Shown here: piece by piece, positions 44,301 through 54,609 of the stretch
Layout of the letters: each line of letters opens with the position of its first letter
Position numbering within the stretch: the stretch's first letter is position 1
NCBI GenBank assembly: GCA_030248215.1
Contig: JASANG010001017.1
Span: 62,001-126,000, forward strand
Origin: Enoplolaimus lenunculus
Lineage: Eukaryota; Nematoda; Enoplea; Enoplida; Thoracostomopsidae
Direction: 5' to 3'
Length of the DNA: 64,000 bases
Translations under genes and position numbers: made by a program
The notes under the pieces: generated by a model
What the model was told of the DNA's origin: nothing
The model's input: only the letters and a program-made list of their open reading frames with translations
Databases searched by the model: none

Positions 44301-47200
44301 AGCCACAAATTTCATTACAGGACTCAACCGCAGATTCAAGCAACCCTGAACGAGTGTTCAAAATTGTTTTTGTCGGCGACTCTGGTGTTGGAAAAACGTG
44401 CTTTATTCATCGCTTTTGTTTGAGTCGATTTAAACCAACATTTTCCGCTACGATAGGTAGGTATGACAAAAAATTTCGCATTTACAATATTTGCCAATTT
44501 TTTCCACTATAAAACAGCAACATATCTACTGTTTACAAGCAAACGATCAATATACGGTAGTTGCGTACACCCGCAAACTGTACAGGAATTTAGTCTCAAT
44601 AAACATAGTGGCAATAGCAGTGCATGCATGTTCGCATATCGCTTTCAATTTAGGTTTCTTTTATTTTTTAATATGAAATTTGGACCATTTTTATGATTAA
44701 TTTTAGGAGTCGATTTTCAAGTCAAATCAATGCGTGTTGACGGTCATTGTATTGCGTTGCAACTCTGGGACACTGCTGGCCAGGAGAGGTACGACGACAC
44801 TTATTGTTTTTTTATTTTGAAAAATAATTGTTATTAATTTAGCGCTATCACAGTCTATTAATACTATATTTGTGTTTGCCAGCTATTTTCTATACAGCAC
44901 GATTGATGCAAACATAACATATGCAAAAGAACATCGGTAATGCTCTATTTTCACAGCCCATTTTACACGTACATTGGTGCCTCGGATCTCCTATATGATA
45001 CCCTCCTAATTCATTCACAAATTTTCTTTATCAAGGAGCCGTTGTTCTTATATAAGCCATTCTCTAAGTTTTAAGTAGTTTGCTTCGAAATATACTTTTA
45101 AACTTAGATACAATTCTATTATTTTATTAATAGGGAATATATACTTTTAGTACTCAAATTTTGATTATACTGTAATGAGACCCGTATAAGTGGGGGCAGA
45201 CTGATATTTATGTGGGCTTTCCAGAGAGCACCCACTGTTCGGTTACGGGTTGTTATTTATTTCTAACCTGACTTCCGCCGCCCTTTGTTACTGATATATC
45301 GGTCCCTACTTTACCATTTTTGCGTTTCATAATATTTGCCAGCGACCCACCCCCCCCCCCCCCCGCCAGAAATTTTTGGATTCGCCTCTGTGGATATGCA
45401 TTTCTGTTGATTCAGAATGCTGCCCTAAGTTTACAACCACCTTTTGGTTCAGGTTTCGAAGCATCACCAAGCAATATTTCCGAAAAGCTGACGGTGTTGT
45501 GCTTATGTACGATGTCACATCAGAATCAACCTTTTTAAATATGCGTAATTGGTTTCAAAGCGTAAAGGTTAGTCGCGTATTCTCAGACGGAAACAACACC
45601 TACTACACTACTGCTTAGTACAACGGCATAACATTGAAAAAAGCTGTGAATAACTAAATTCCGCTAGCAGTAGTAAATTTTGCAATTTTAAACGGATCAG
45701 GCCGCACGACATTGAACATTGAAAAATGGTCGCAAGCAAGAAGTTGCACCGTCAGATTTGCCAGTGTTCGCCAGTAACTTTAAAACTTCTATTTGTACCG
45801 AATCCGAAATTAAGCACCAATTTGTTCAATTGGCAATTTAACAGAATAAAATGATTAACGCGTTGCTGTTGTAGGAAGGCGTCGAAGACGGGTGTGTGTT
45901 ATGTTTGGTCGGCAATAAAATTGATTTATGTGAATGCGATTCATCGCGGTCTCTACAGTACAAACACGGCAAATATTTAGCTGATGTACGTTTAATTAGT
46001 CTTGAAATAGCCGACTTTAAGATCCGTTTTCTCAACTATATACGACTATTCGCCAGTCAGTATTTAAACAAGCGAACTGCAAGCAACATCTGTCAGCTGT
46101 ATATATCTAAATCAATACACAAACACAAGTACTAAAATCAAACGCTTCTTCGCAAGTTCACCGTTTACTAGTTCGGGTTTTACATGACTTATCATCAACT
46201 TGTGATAGGATCTACGCACATTTGAGAATACGTGCAAAGCGTTTGAGTACAATATCGGGTGATCTTTAGCTGCCTAATTAAATAGCTGTAAATAGAAATG
46301 AAGCAATGTTCTAGCTACAAACAAACTATATTCCGGGTATGTTAAGCAGTAAACATGGACTGGCATTTGAGCGATAAACAATTTATTAGCTAGTGTTCTA
46401 ATCAAAATTAAGATATGTTTGCAAAGACGTATTAACATTTGGTGTTCTGATGTTTAAAGCAAACCTGAAACTGGTTTTCCTATTAACAGCCGTTTTAATA
46501 TTTACAGGAACACGAGGCGTTGTTTTTCGAAACCAGTGCATCTTCTGGAGATTCAATTGTAGAATGTATGGAAACTATGGCGCAGTACGTTGCATCTTTT
46601 TAATATTTACTAATTTTTAAGCAAGTCAAACCTTTATCCTGTGTCATTATTAATGCAAAACCGCAAATTCGCTGAAGATATTAACTTATGGTTAATAGGT
46701 ATAGCGAGAAAACTCGCAAGCGAATCAGAACGAAAACTATACGCAATTATACTACTAAATCAGTGAATACATAAATTATGGTCATTGCTACTGTTAAGGC
46801 TGTAAATCTAGATTAAACAATTGCTAAGCGTAAGCCTAAGCATAAAAATAGGTTCTCAACCTAAACTTGAGCAAAATTAGTTTAACATGTAATCCTACTC
46901 TATTGCAGTCGTGCAAGCAAACGGGTCGGCACTAAAAGTAACGTGTGCCAAAATTTGGTTTTGATTCCTATTAGAGATCAAAAACTGGGTGGTCCATTGT
47001 ATCCTCAAGTGAACAGAAATAATTGTTGAACTGCGCCCATGTTGGTGTTGCAAATTTTGCAATCATTTTATGCTTTGTAAGAGTGTTATAATTTTAGTCA
47101 CTTGCGAGAACGTGAAGACAAAAATCTTGAACGCGCTCTAAAATTGAATGAAATGGAAGTTATGAAACGGCAACATAAGCCACGATGCGGGTGTAAATAG
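23177..47200 (+). CDS. rsef-1: RASEF/Rab45-like EF-hand, coiled-coil Rab GTPase, 19 exons
   Basis: Exons: 23177-23320, 24116-24230, 24937-25022, 25999-26084, 31580-31726, 32023-32113, 34093-34188, 34847-34918, 35394-35480, 36509-36627, 37560-37617, 40550-40623, 42479-42617, 44321-44456, 44707-44788, 45453-45567, 45875-45985, 46508-46584, 47098-47200 (TAG). All phases join: 645 aa, the size of RASEF/RSEF-1. Two EF-hand-like loops (D35-D46, D70-Q81) are degenerate: the first lacks Gly6, the second ends in Gln. Exons 5-9 are charged, heptad-like coiled coil; exons 10-13 are a Ser/Thr/basic linker. The Rab domain starts near 449: GDSGVGKT (457-464), WDTAGQE (504-510), NKID (563-566), ETSA (594-597). 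The C-terminus RCGCK offers two cysteines for prenylation. Family members act in membrane traffic. ATG 23177 is the first in frame; exons 10-12 are the least certain, and a phase-neutral exon could be missed. Confidence 0.9.
23385..23487 (-). mobile_element. GGGCGTCCGCAG family element, copy 2, in intron 1 of the RASEF-like gene
   Basis: On the reverse strand: GGGCGTTCGCAGTAAATTATATTT, then GGGGCTATTAAATTGCAATTCAA. It matches 21888-22046 in order. Confidence 0.55.
24375..24490 (+). repeat. Dispersed AT-rich repeat (GACCTCCTCTTGTGATTCC family)
   Basis: CCTCCTCT-TGATTCCACGC, then AATTCGTGAAAAATTCGATTTTTAAA, and GGGACTGAAAAAACTTGTCAAAA-TTTGACAATT parallel 51868-51985 block by block. Intron 2 of the RASEF-like gene. 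Confidence 0.5.
25082..25494. mobile_element. Tc1/mariner-like MITE with TA target duplication
   Basis: Left CTGTAGTGAGCCGAATAAGAG; right CTCTTATTCGGGTCACTACAG, perfect inverted ends apart from one base, flanked by TA (25080-25081 and 25495-25496). 413 bp, no ORF. The interior (CAGACAACCCACATAAACTTTA, ACAAAAGGTTTACGGACATGG) matches the 47.3-kb copy. It lies in intron 3 of the RASEF-like gene. Confidence 0.85.
26318..26365 (+). repeat. (TTA)n microsatellite
   Basis: TTGTTATTATTGTTATTATTATT continues as about 14 near-perfect ATT/TTA triplets. Intron 4 of the RASEF-like gene. Confidence 0.95.
28090..29660. repeat. Tandem array of about nine diverged units of roughly 178 bp
   Basis: The landmark GCGATTTTCACTTTT or its variants starts near 28267, 28442, 28620, 28801, 28980, 29157 and 29313: spacing 175-181 bases, then 156. 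Each unit also has a near-palindromic CAGCTCGCTGAGCTG, then AAGAAAACCACCCCGAAC, then AGTTATGGGC and TTTACGTGTACAC-CGGATCC. Decayed units recognisable by GAAAGCCGCTCCGAACC (about 28168) and ATAAAACTACCCTGAGAACC (about 29560) extend both ends. No reading frame is conserved through the array. It lies within the 5.5-kb intron 4 of the RASEF-like gene, in GC-richer sequence than its surroundings. Satellite-like; origin unknown. Confidence 0.85.
30311..30490 (+). promoter_or_regulatory. TATA + initiator core promoter-like module with downstream polyadenylation signal
   Basis: TATATAAG (30311-30318) lies 31 bases before the A of TCAGTT (30340-30345), the ideal spacing for a TATA/initiator promoter. 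A GC-rich transcribed-leader-like stretch follows, then AATAAA at 30482-30487. Promoter, about 140 transcribed bases, then poly(A) signal is the arrangement of the U3-R part of a retroelement LTR. It could instead be an internal promoter of the host gene, whose exon 5 starts at 31580. I found no matching second LTR and no gag/pol. Confidence 0.5.
31130..31275 (-). mobile_element. CAGGGTG-ended hAT-like element, fragment
   Basis: On the reverse strand: CAGGGTGCAAACGAATAGTG, then ACGGAAACGGATAGTAGTC. It aligns with the left part of the 48.9-kb and 49.5-kb elements. The other end is absent. Intron 4 of the RASEF-like gene. Confidence 0.55.
33598..33652 (-). mobile_element. GGCTGGGTTTCT MITE family, terminal fragment
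   Basis: AAGTATTTACTTAAG, GACTTAAGT and TTACTTAACC precede AACAACCCAACC. In reverse this reads ATT-GGTTGGGTTG with the family's ACTTAAGT block. Intron 6 of the RASEF-like gene. Confidence 0.45.
35925..35995 (+). repeat. Dispersed GAGCGAAGCGAGC element
   Basis: GCGAACGAAGCGAGCAAAGAAGCCAG followed by TTATTCAGTCAAACAAAAAG. Intron 9 of the RASEF-like gene. Confidence 0.45.
37175..37275 (-). repeat. tRNA-like A-box sequence, possible SINE head
   Basis: On the reverse strand, GGCAGTGGCCTAATGGCATAGG contains TGGCCTAATGG, an A-box-like word. No clear B box and no tRNA fold. Weak. Confidence 0.25.
37395..37435 (+). repeat. Telomere-like island
   Basis: TCGGCTTAAGCTTAAGCTTAG then TTACGCTTAGGCTTGC: decayed TTAGGC repeats, intron 10 of the RASEF-like gene. 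Confidence 0.5.
38521..38598 (+). repeat. 39-bp perfect tandem duplication containing a splice-acceptor-like site
   Basis: The unit AAATTTTTATTTGTTTCAG plus TAGGGCAAAGATACTGCTTT occurs at 38521-38559 and again at 38560-38598 without a mismatch. Each half has a polypyrimidine-CAG acceptor, and a GT follows the second. Read as a 20-nt exon it breaks the phase between exons 11 and 12, so it is not included in the gene model. Intron 11 of the RASEF-like gene. Confidence 0.9.
39334..39604. repeat. Cluster of AATATCATATGATATT palindromes
   Basis: The perfect 16-base palindrome occurs at 39334-39349, 39429-39444 and 39589-39604, with a near copy at 39366-39381. Further CATATGA words occur to 39720. 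Intron 11 of the RASEF-like gene. Function unknown. Confidence 0.85.
40081..40497. repeat. Two-unit tandem duplication of a telomere-like island
   Basis: Units of about 205-214 bases (40081-40283 and 40284-40497) both run: GTCAAATTTCCAAA, GGAATCTAGCTTA, AAAATTTAACTTAAAGCTCAAG, AGGCAAGGTTTA, GATCGTGAGCTTA. Each contains AAGCTTAAGCTTAGGC-type decayed TTAGGC sequence in both orientations. Lies about 50 bp upstream of exon 12 of the RASEF-like gene. Confidence 0.85.
40624..40945 (+). repeat. Local duplicate block downstream of exon 12
   Basis: TAAAGCAATACCGTATAGAGCCCTTCACGAAAATTTTGCTGCAAA (about 40639-40684) is repeated as TTAAGCAGTACCATGTAGAGCCCTTCACGGAAATTTTGCTGCAGA (about 40888-40932). Purpose unknown; intron 12. 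Confidence 0.75.
45170..45345 (+). mobile_element. Tc1/mariner-like MITE, right part missing
   Basis: CTGTAATGAGACCCGTATAAG after TA, then GGGGGCAGACTGATATTTAT and TTCCGCCGCCCTTTGTTACTGATATAT match the left part of the 61.8-kb copy. It ends near the C tract at 45349-45364. Intron 15 of the RASEF-like gene. Confidence 0.65.
46820..46870. repeat. Telomere-like island
   Basis: TTGCTAAGCGTAAGCCTAAGC followed by CAACCTAAACTTGAGC, decayed GCCTAA repeats in intron 18 of the RASEF-like gene. Confidence 0.45.
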
Positions 47201-47335
47201 ATGCTTTTTTGGGCTTTGGTTACAATTTTTGCAGGGTTATTTAGAAATACGTGTATACTGTTAGGTTTTGTAACGCATGCTTGCCTTGATTGTGTGCGAA
47301 ATGTTAAATGTGCTGCAGCATCCATTTATCAGTCA

Positions 47336-47699
47336 CTGTAGTGACTCGGACTAAAGGGGGATGAGTAATAAGAGGGGGTCCTCATTTTTGAGTCTCAATT
47401 AATGAGAGTCCGTATCCCTTATTATAGCTCGCTAGTGTACAGAGCCTATAAGTAATAATAAGAGTTCATAAAAAAGACTAAAGCAGAAGAATGACCTACA
47501 CCACTTAAGTATGTAATATACAATCAGGTAACCCGCATAAACTTTATTAAATCCAGACAAACGATTAACAGACATGGAAATAAACAAAAATGTTTAGGAG
47601 CAAGTCAGTTTTGCCCAAACTTACATGGAATGACTGGCAAAGTGCTTTCTAAAGAGGCGAAACAATCAGTCGCCAACCCTCTTATTCAGGTCACTGCAG
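47336..47699. mobile_element. Tc1/mariner-like MITE
   Basis: Left CTGTAGTGACTCGGACTAAAGG, right CCCTCTTATTCAGGTCACTGCAG. The interior shares AGTAATAAGAGGGGGTCC, GACTAAAGCAGAAGAATGACC and AACCCGCATAAACTTTA with the 25-kb copy. 364 bp. It starts about 135 bp after the stop of the RASEF-like gene and may lie in its 3' UTR region. Confidence 0.75.
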
Positions 47700-47759
47700 C
47701 AGCGATTTGTTTTCATCCATCTGTTCTGTTTTAGCGAAACTTGAAGAAATGTACCTAAT

Positions 47760-48870
47760 GATATAATTTATAATTATGAAAGAGTTAGAACATGATCAGC
47801 AGCACTGTCCAAAGGCAGCGAAACAGTACAACCTTTTCTGTGATACTTACATTTTTGAGAATAAAACCTACAAATACTTGAAAGTAGCGGAATTTCCTGT
47901 CTTAAAGTATATATAATACAAAATTTTTACATTAAAATTAAACATGCATTTGTGTTTTGAACACCGAAGAAGCAACGTCAGGATTTGGAAACTAAGCGTT
48001 CATAGTAATCCTTACTAGACAAACACAGTACGAAAAAGATAATTGAAAAGACCTTCCAAATATTGCCACAAAAGCAGTGGACGAAGTAAGATTTTTTGCC
48101 AGACCACCGCTTTACACACGTAAAGTTATTTTTAGCCACGGGAATATTTGGACCAGTTTGCGTTACCGGAGACCCTTCATTTATATCCTTATTTTTTCTT
48201 GTAGTGAGAACAAATGCTTTGATTTTGCAAAAGAAACTAAATTAAAGCAGGAATGCAAAAACGATTTTTATCCATAGGAGTGTCAAACATACCAGGTAAC
48301 TCAACATCAGATGTGCCATTAAAGTTTCGGTTTTGAGATGGACGTTCGGTAAGGAATCCGATCTATGCTAGGCAACCAAAAGTTCCCAAGGAAGATGGAG
48401 GGATTAAAAACCACGCGAGCGAAGAACCAGCCAATTTTTTGTGTTAAATATTTTAATTTCCAACGCAAAACTCTAGTTTTGGTGAGGGTTTTAGAAGTGT
48501 TGGCGACACCACCATAAGAACATTTCAATAGAGTAATAATTTTTTTCAGAAAATACGTACAGGATTAAAAATTGAACTTTTTCCAAATCGCACGCGTGGC
48601 GTTTGTTGTCCTAACTTTGGATAAAGATAAAACAAAATTGTACAATCGCTTTAGATTTTTTTCAGCGGGTTAGGCGTTGGTTCGGCTACTCAGTGGTAAC
48701 TTGCAACTCTGGGTCCACCCTTAACAAGAAATGTCATTAATAATCTTGTCAAGATGGGTGCCGCGTCACCTTTTCTCGAATCAATCAAGACACACGCAGA
48801 TACACTGCACCACATCAGTTGCGCGATAACAATTCTAAAATAGACATCGCCGGTTTGTTGTGTTTAATGA
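47760..48870. other. Intergenic, one dispersed-repeat copy
   Basis: Only the GCGAGCGAAGAACCAG motif (about 48413-48475) with its TTTAATTTCCAACGCAAAA tail is recognised. No gene seen. Confidence 0.4.
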
Positions 48871-48880
48871 ACATAATAAA

Positions 48881-49197
48881 CAGGGTGTAAACGGATAGTG
48901 ATCAAAATACCGGTAATGGAAAACAGATATTGAAGTATAAAAGTTTCAAAGATATTTTATTTTTCTGCCAGCAGAATTGACACCTGCTAACATTCACCGA
49001 ATTTTCTTAAATTTTAAAGAAGTAATGACGGATGTACCGAAATTTTTAAAATTTTGTATGAATTTGATGGTTTTTATTTCATTTCAAGCAATTGAAGCAT
49101 ATCTGGATTGAAATTTGTTTATTATCGAATTTTTAGCGTAAAACAAACCGAATTTGAATCCCATTTCTACCGGAAACGGATATCCGGTTACGCCCTG
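48881..49197. mobile_element. hAT-like element with CAGGG ends, copy 1
   Basis: Left CAGGGTGTAAACGGATAG and right ATCCGGTTACGCCCTG are inverted. Flanks ATAATAAA and CTGATAAA (8 bp each, 6 of 8 identical) suggest a decayed 8-bp target duplication. 317 bp. The interior AAGTATAAAAGTTTCAAAGA matches the next copy. Confidence 0.7.
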
Positions 49198-49507
49198 CTG
49201 ATAAAAACGATTATATTTGTCTGTACTCAGTTTCATATCTCTGTTTGTTTAACTTTAATTTTAAGTAATTTAAATTTCCAGCTATAAATATTAAGCGCTC
49301 GTTAGCTTGAATTTTAAACTTTCATTTCACTGCTTGACTTTTCTATATAAATCTGGATCAATACGAATCGTTTGATGTTTGTGATTGTATTTTGGTCGTG
49401 TTAGTACAGATTCTTTTAAATGCTTTTTAATGAGACTATCACATATCCAAAACGGAGTATTGAGTGTTTACATTCCACCGAAACAAATATTTAAATGAAC
49501 ATACAAC

Positions 49508-49898
49508 CAGGGTTTAAAAAGAGAATAAAAACTGAAACGGATAGTGATCAAAATAACGGAAATGAAAAACGTGTGTTGAAGTATAAAAATTTCAAAGATA
49601 TTTTATATTTGTACCAACACAATTGAGACGAGCAAATACACAGGGTTTTCTAAAGTTTTAGAGAATGAATGGCGAAGGATCGAAATTTTTATGATTTTGA
49701 ATGAATTTCGTAATTTTATATTTCATTTCGAACAATTGCAGCATATTATTATCTGTGATGAAAAATTGCGAGATATATACGTGATTTATAAATAATTTTG
49801 AGCATAACAATAACATTATTTCCGGCATTTCTATAACAGAAGTGGAAACGAATACCGATGTATACCGGAAACGGAAACGGATATCCGGTTAAGCCCTG
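49508..49898. mobile_element. hAT-like element with CAGGG ends, copy 2
   Basis: Left CAGGGTTTAAAAAGAG, then ACTGAAACGGATAGTGATCAAAAT; right GGATATCCGGTTAAGCCCTG. Flanks CATACAAC and AATATAAC (6 of 8). Repeated CGGAAACGGA words lie near the right end, as expected for subterminal binding repeats. 391 bp, no ORF. Confidence 0.7.
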
Positions 49899-50385
49899 AA
49901 TATAACATGGTTAAAACTTCGTGGAGACCGTAAATTACTTTGTTTTAACTGCGATGTATCTCGCATATTTCGTTTTCCCACAAGTATTGTCCTGAAAGCG
50001 TCTTGCAATGAAACAGCTTTAATATTACAGAAACAAATATGTACAGCATCTTTACCAATTTTTACGCAGAGCAACTTAGAGTGATCCAGGTTCAAATCCC
50101 GATACTTGAAACAATGATAGACAGAGAACAAAATTACCGGCCAGAACAGAATTTAAGCAGCAAAACACCGTACACAGATTCATATTTTTTAAAAATGACT
50201 TGCTAGCAGGGTTGGTTTAGTCGAAAAATTTGAATCGATCAGAAAAATGGGGGTTTCCCTTTTTTCTGGAAGAAAAACGAAAAAAGGAAAAAAATTGAAA
50301 ACATTTACTTGTGCTTCAACGTACGCAAAAAAAACTTAACTGATGCTAATGAATTTAATCAAAGTTTAGGTCAAACTAACGCTTA

Positions 50386-50615
50386 CAGTAGCGACCCGAA
50401 TGAGACAGGGGACTGATGTTTATTTTTCCTATCCAAAGGGTACCCCATTGTTATTTGGTTATGGTCAGGTATTTAATTTTAACCCGTCCTCCGCCGCCAT
50501 TCGTTACTGATATTGCAAATATCTGTTAAAATAAATGTTTATTTGCCTTGTATCAAATGCTTGAGCGATAATGCAAGGTTACTTTTAGGAATGTACTTTC
50601 AAAACTTTAAGTATG
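50386..50615 (+). mobile_element. Tc1/mariner-like MITE, right part missing
   Basis: CAGTAGCGACCCGAATGAGAC after TA (50384-50385), GGGTACCCCATTGTTATTTGG, TCCGCCGCCATTCGTTACTGA and TTGAGCGATAATGCAAGGTTA match 61803 onward. It ends between TACTTTCAAAACTTTAAGTA and unrelated sequence. It lies downstream of the K2P gene's stop codon. Confidence 0.7.
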
Positions 50616-50878
50616 CATGAAACGCCCGCGAACATTGCACCACCGCCGTGGCGCATAAAACGCTGCGTACAGTCAACGAACCCAAAAGCTGTGTGACTTA
50701 CGGTGGCCCGTGAAACACACTGACATTTAGAATGTAATATCGTCTCAATTCAACAATGCTGTGATTGGTCCATGACTTATGACGCATTTGCCAATTTTCA
50801 ACTTTGATTAAGTCTATTTCGTTGTTCTGACGGCAGTATTCTTTTACCGAATGCCAAACTCTCTAAATTTCGGATCGT

Positions 50879-53800
50879 TCACAGAAACATTTCGGCTTCA
50901 CTGGGAATCTGCGATTGATCAATAAACGATACGACACGACTGCTTCGTTGCGACAAATTTGGACTCGGGTCAAGTGATGTTTGATTGTAAAATTCGGGTA
51001 CAAACTCATCAATATAGTAAATACGGCCGACATAAATGCCCAACTTTGCCAACGAATCGCAATCAACCGAAGAACCATCCCAAAACAGTACCTGTTGACC
51101 TCGAACGTATCTAGGCCTTAAACCTGCCGCAAGAATGCTATTAGTTGCAACGCAACTTTCACAAGTCGACGCTGTTGCTAGTGGAGATGCGCGATACGAA
51201 GAAATCCCGTTCAACATTTGAACGTTTGCAACACCGTTACTAATTGCACCTGCAGCTTCTAACGATCGGCACACCAGGACCGGAAGGCGATCGCAATAAA
51301 CTGCAGTTGCTAGTATTTTATCTAAGTGATACAGTACTGTAGCGCGTTCGGGTTCCGGTATTTTTGAAGTGGTCAGTACTGAGTTAATTAGTTGATCAAC
51401 TGCAATATCGTGACTGCCGAAGGATACACGAACTGCGCTTAAATATTTAATTTTTCGACCGAGAAATTGAATTTTGCGTAAATATTCAGCGAGCGCTGTA
51501 ATCATGGTGGTGGTAATAATTAAACCAATTGTTAGGTAGAGATACGTGATCGGGTAATAGCGAACGTGTTTCGGGTAGATGTCACCAAGGCCAACTGTGG
51601 TAAGACTGATGACGGCGAAGTAGCAAGCTTCCCAGTACGTTAGGTCTTCCCAAATTGGTAGTAGTAGCATGCCTGAAAGCGGTATGTAAAACCTTTAGTG
51701 TTTTTACGTGAAAATACGAATATATACATTGTTACGAGATTAATACATTACATATAGCTTAGATAACGCGTGTTCTGTAATAAAGTAGGGCGTTTTTGGA
51801 TATCCCCTCCAGCCGGCGTTCGCCCAATAGTGAAATTTTGAAAATTTTTTGCATATGTGACCTTTTCGTTACCTCCTCTGATTATTCCACGCTTATATAT
51901 TTGAATTTTCCAAAAATTAAATTTTTTGAGGTTTACACCATTTTTGGGACCCAAAAAATTGTCAAAAATTTAGACAAATTACATCCTATTTCTTCGATGC
52001 CGTTCAATACGAAAATTTGGTCGTGCAGTGATCGGAGGACATGATTAAAAACTCAAATATGCAAAAATTTTCAAAATCCAACCAGTTTTGTGCAAACGCC
52101 GACTGGCGAATAACCGCAAGACGATGAAATTCACAACGCACTTCGTTAGACAATGATTGCTTTCTTAAACTTAATTTTTGAAAGTTTTTTATATACGCTT
52201 TATAGTATGAATCGTCCATCTTCGCGCGTCTGTAACTTTGATTACCGTTTTCAACTGAAACAAATGATGAAACGGAACGATCTTGAAAAATGATGAAAAT
52301 TTTGGGATAGTCAATATGCCGAAAAAAACTTCAGATTGCATCAGAGGTGAAAAATTAAAAACAGAAAAAATTTTCCGACCGATGTTTGCCCCATATATGG
52401 CGGTCCTGGCCCATGGATAGGCCACATCAGCCCCGTTAAATGAAGATCTGCGCCCAACATTCATCTCAGAAACAACACTTCTTTTTAAAGTAGACGAGTA
52501 TTACCATTGCCTTGATTTAAAAGCAAACATAATCACTTAGCTTGACATAGAAAATAATTGCATAAAGACTTACCAGCACATTGCCAACAAATCTTACCAA
52601 TAATAATCCAAGTAACAAACGCAGATATCACAAACGGAGTCGGCAGATTCATCGATACTTTTGGATCACCGATCGCACTGTACCGGTTCGGCCATTGGCG
52701 GTACAGGGCCAATTTGGTCCGATAATATAGCCGGAGGACCGACTCGGTGAATAGGCGGCCAATCACTGCGATGCCCAGATACGATAAAGGAATCCCGAAT
52801 AACGCATAGATGACACAAAACACTTGACCTTGGACGCTGGTTGGTGTAACATTTCCGTAGCCTGCAAAGCATCATCCTTCATAATAAACTTGCTTTGCAT
52901 TAACATATCACAAATTTTACATTATTTTACATTATTGTTATGTGTAGGTCGCAAAAATGAAGCGGTCCGAATCAATGCAACTTGTTGAGTTTTAACTGTA
53001 GATTAAGCATATTTATATAATTAACCTCATCCTAGGCCTAAGCTGGGCCCGTGATCTGTATATGGCAGGTATGTATAAGCGTGAGCCCATCATTTACTGG
53101 TTACGAAATGTTCGGCCGACATAAACTGGTACAAAACTGTCATGCACACAGTATGAAGTTTTGTGTCGTCCTGCGCACAAAGTGCGGACTTGTCGTGAAT
53201 AGAGCACTAAAATGTTCTGGCCAGAATGCGACACTGCAAACGGGCAGATTTTGATTTTTTTCTCTGTTATACAACATTAAGCAGTCAACTCTGGTTTCTG
53301 TACCGTTCATGGACCTTCACCCTCATCAACGAAAGGCATAGTGAAACCGAATATTAAAATAGCAAATAAACCGATGAGTTGTGCAATTTCTGCCACAAAG
53401 CTTAATTCTATACCTAAGTCAGAAGTTTTAGCCAAAGCATAAATTTAAGCCTAGGGTCCTTGATCTCAAACGTGTACAATGTCTATTACCAGTTAGTAAT
53501 AAGTTTTTTAACAAATGAAAACTACCGCAGCTAAGTCAAGCTAGGCTTACAATTAATATATATCAAATGCAACAAGCGCGCCAAATTTTGAAATTCTTAA
53601 AATTATGAATCGAAATTTGAAACTATCACCAACTGTTAATCGATGCTAAATCAATACATTTGAGAATATGGGCATAATTCTAAATTTAAATAATACTAAA
53701 GTCTGAAAATTTCGAAAATTGCTCGGACAAGTATACAAATCGCAACCAATGTCTTTACCAATTGTAGTTACAACACTGAACGTAAACAACAGCGACGACC

Positions 53801-54551
53801 CAAAATTCCAATGAGCTTCGCTTGTTGCGTTATTGTCAAGACCTGCGCTAACGTTATGTTGCCATTGCGGATCGCTCAGTACCCATTCGGATTCCCAACG
53901 TATCAAAACATCGCACAAACTGTCGATTACTTCAGGTTGTGCAATGTTCACAATGCGATTTGCAACTGCAAGCAAGCGAAGATCTTGGTGCGATTCAAGT
54001 TTACTGATAATTAATGCACCAACAATTAAGTAGACGACGGTCGAAAGAAATAAAATCAAGGCGACATGGTAGCGCGCTTTCTGAAATATAAATGGTCATG
54101 CAGATCAACCGCATGTAAGAATTGTTAGAGGAATCAAGAAAATCGTTGATAGGCAAGGAAAAGTTTGCTAGCATAACATTTATTTAATGCTGTCGAAATT
54201 TGAACCTGTGTGAGTCAAAGGTGCACGTTCCATAGTTATCGTTCTGCTGCATTTTGAAAATCTTAGCCGTAATGTTAAGAAATCAATGATAACTTTACGC
54301 ATATAATTCGACTCCTATAGCCATCTACGACGATCGGCTTACTGAGTTTAAGCCATGGCTTCTTAAACATTTGATCTATAAATTATACAAAACACAGACA
54401 GCTTAATGTAGCAAAACATAACAGCATAGATCACCTTGGCAATTGTTTTGCCAATTTCAGTATTTGTTCGCCATCGTTTGAGCGTTCCGTGGCGTTTCAG
54501 CTTTGTATTATGGAACTTTTGGTTGTTTGAGTTTTCATCAACATTACCCAT
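50879..54551 (-). CDS. twk: Two-pore-domain potassium channel (TWK/K2P), 4 exons
   Basis: Reverse-strand exons: 54551-54435, 54080-53759, 52861-52574, 51672-50879 (stop at 50879-50881). All phases join, giving 506 aa. The K2P plan is complete: a basic cytoplasmic N-terminus (1-39); TM1 about 44-65 (VALILFLSTVVYLIVGALII); an extracellular loop with N-glycosylation motifs HNVS and NNATS; pore 1 ending TTIGYG (144-149); TM2 (CVIYALFGIPLSYLGIAVIG); TM3 (TPFVISAFVTWIIIG); pore 2 with TTVGLGD (267-273); TM4 (YLYLTIGLIITTTMITAL); and a C-terminal tail of about 195 aa. The channel should be a dimeric potassium leak conductance. A phase-1 intron splits the first Gly codon of GYG, a placement common in K2P genes. 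ATG 54551 is the first in frame, but non-Met codons stay open upstream to about 54600, so a 5' exon is possible. Confidence 0.9.
51864..51990 (+). repeat. Dispersed AT-rich repeat, second copy of the 24375 family
   Basis: ACCTCCTCTGATTATTCCACGC, AATTTTCCAAAAATTAAATTTTTTGA and GGGACCCAAAAAATTGTCAAAAATTTAGACAAATT correspond block by block to 24375-24490. Intron 3 of the K2P gene. Confidence 0.5.
53400..53475. repeat. Telomere-like island
   Basis: AGCTTAATTCTATACCTAAG, AAGCATAAATTTAAGCCTAGG, then CCTTGATCTCAAACGTG, which resembles the flank of the 5.1-kb island. Intron 2 of the K2P gene. Confidence 0.45.
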
Positions 54552-54609
54552 TTCGACGCGGTTTGCCAACTCACTTTCCACTTTTAAGGTGTAAACATTC
54601 AGTGGTTAT

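Noticed and set aside
45349-45364. C homopolymer as a functional tract
   Set aside because: It borders a truncated Tc1/mariner-like element and is best explained as slippage or assembly uncertainty.
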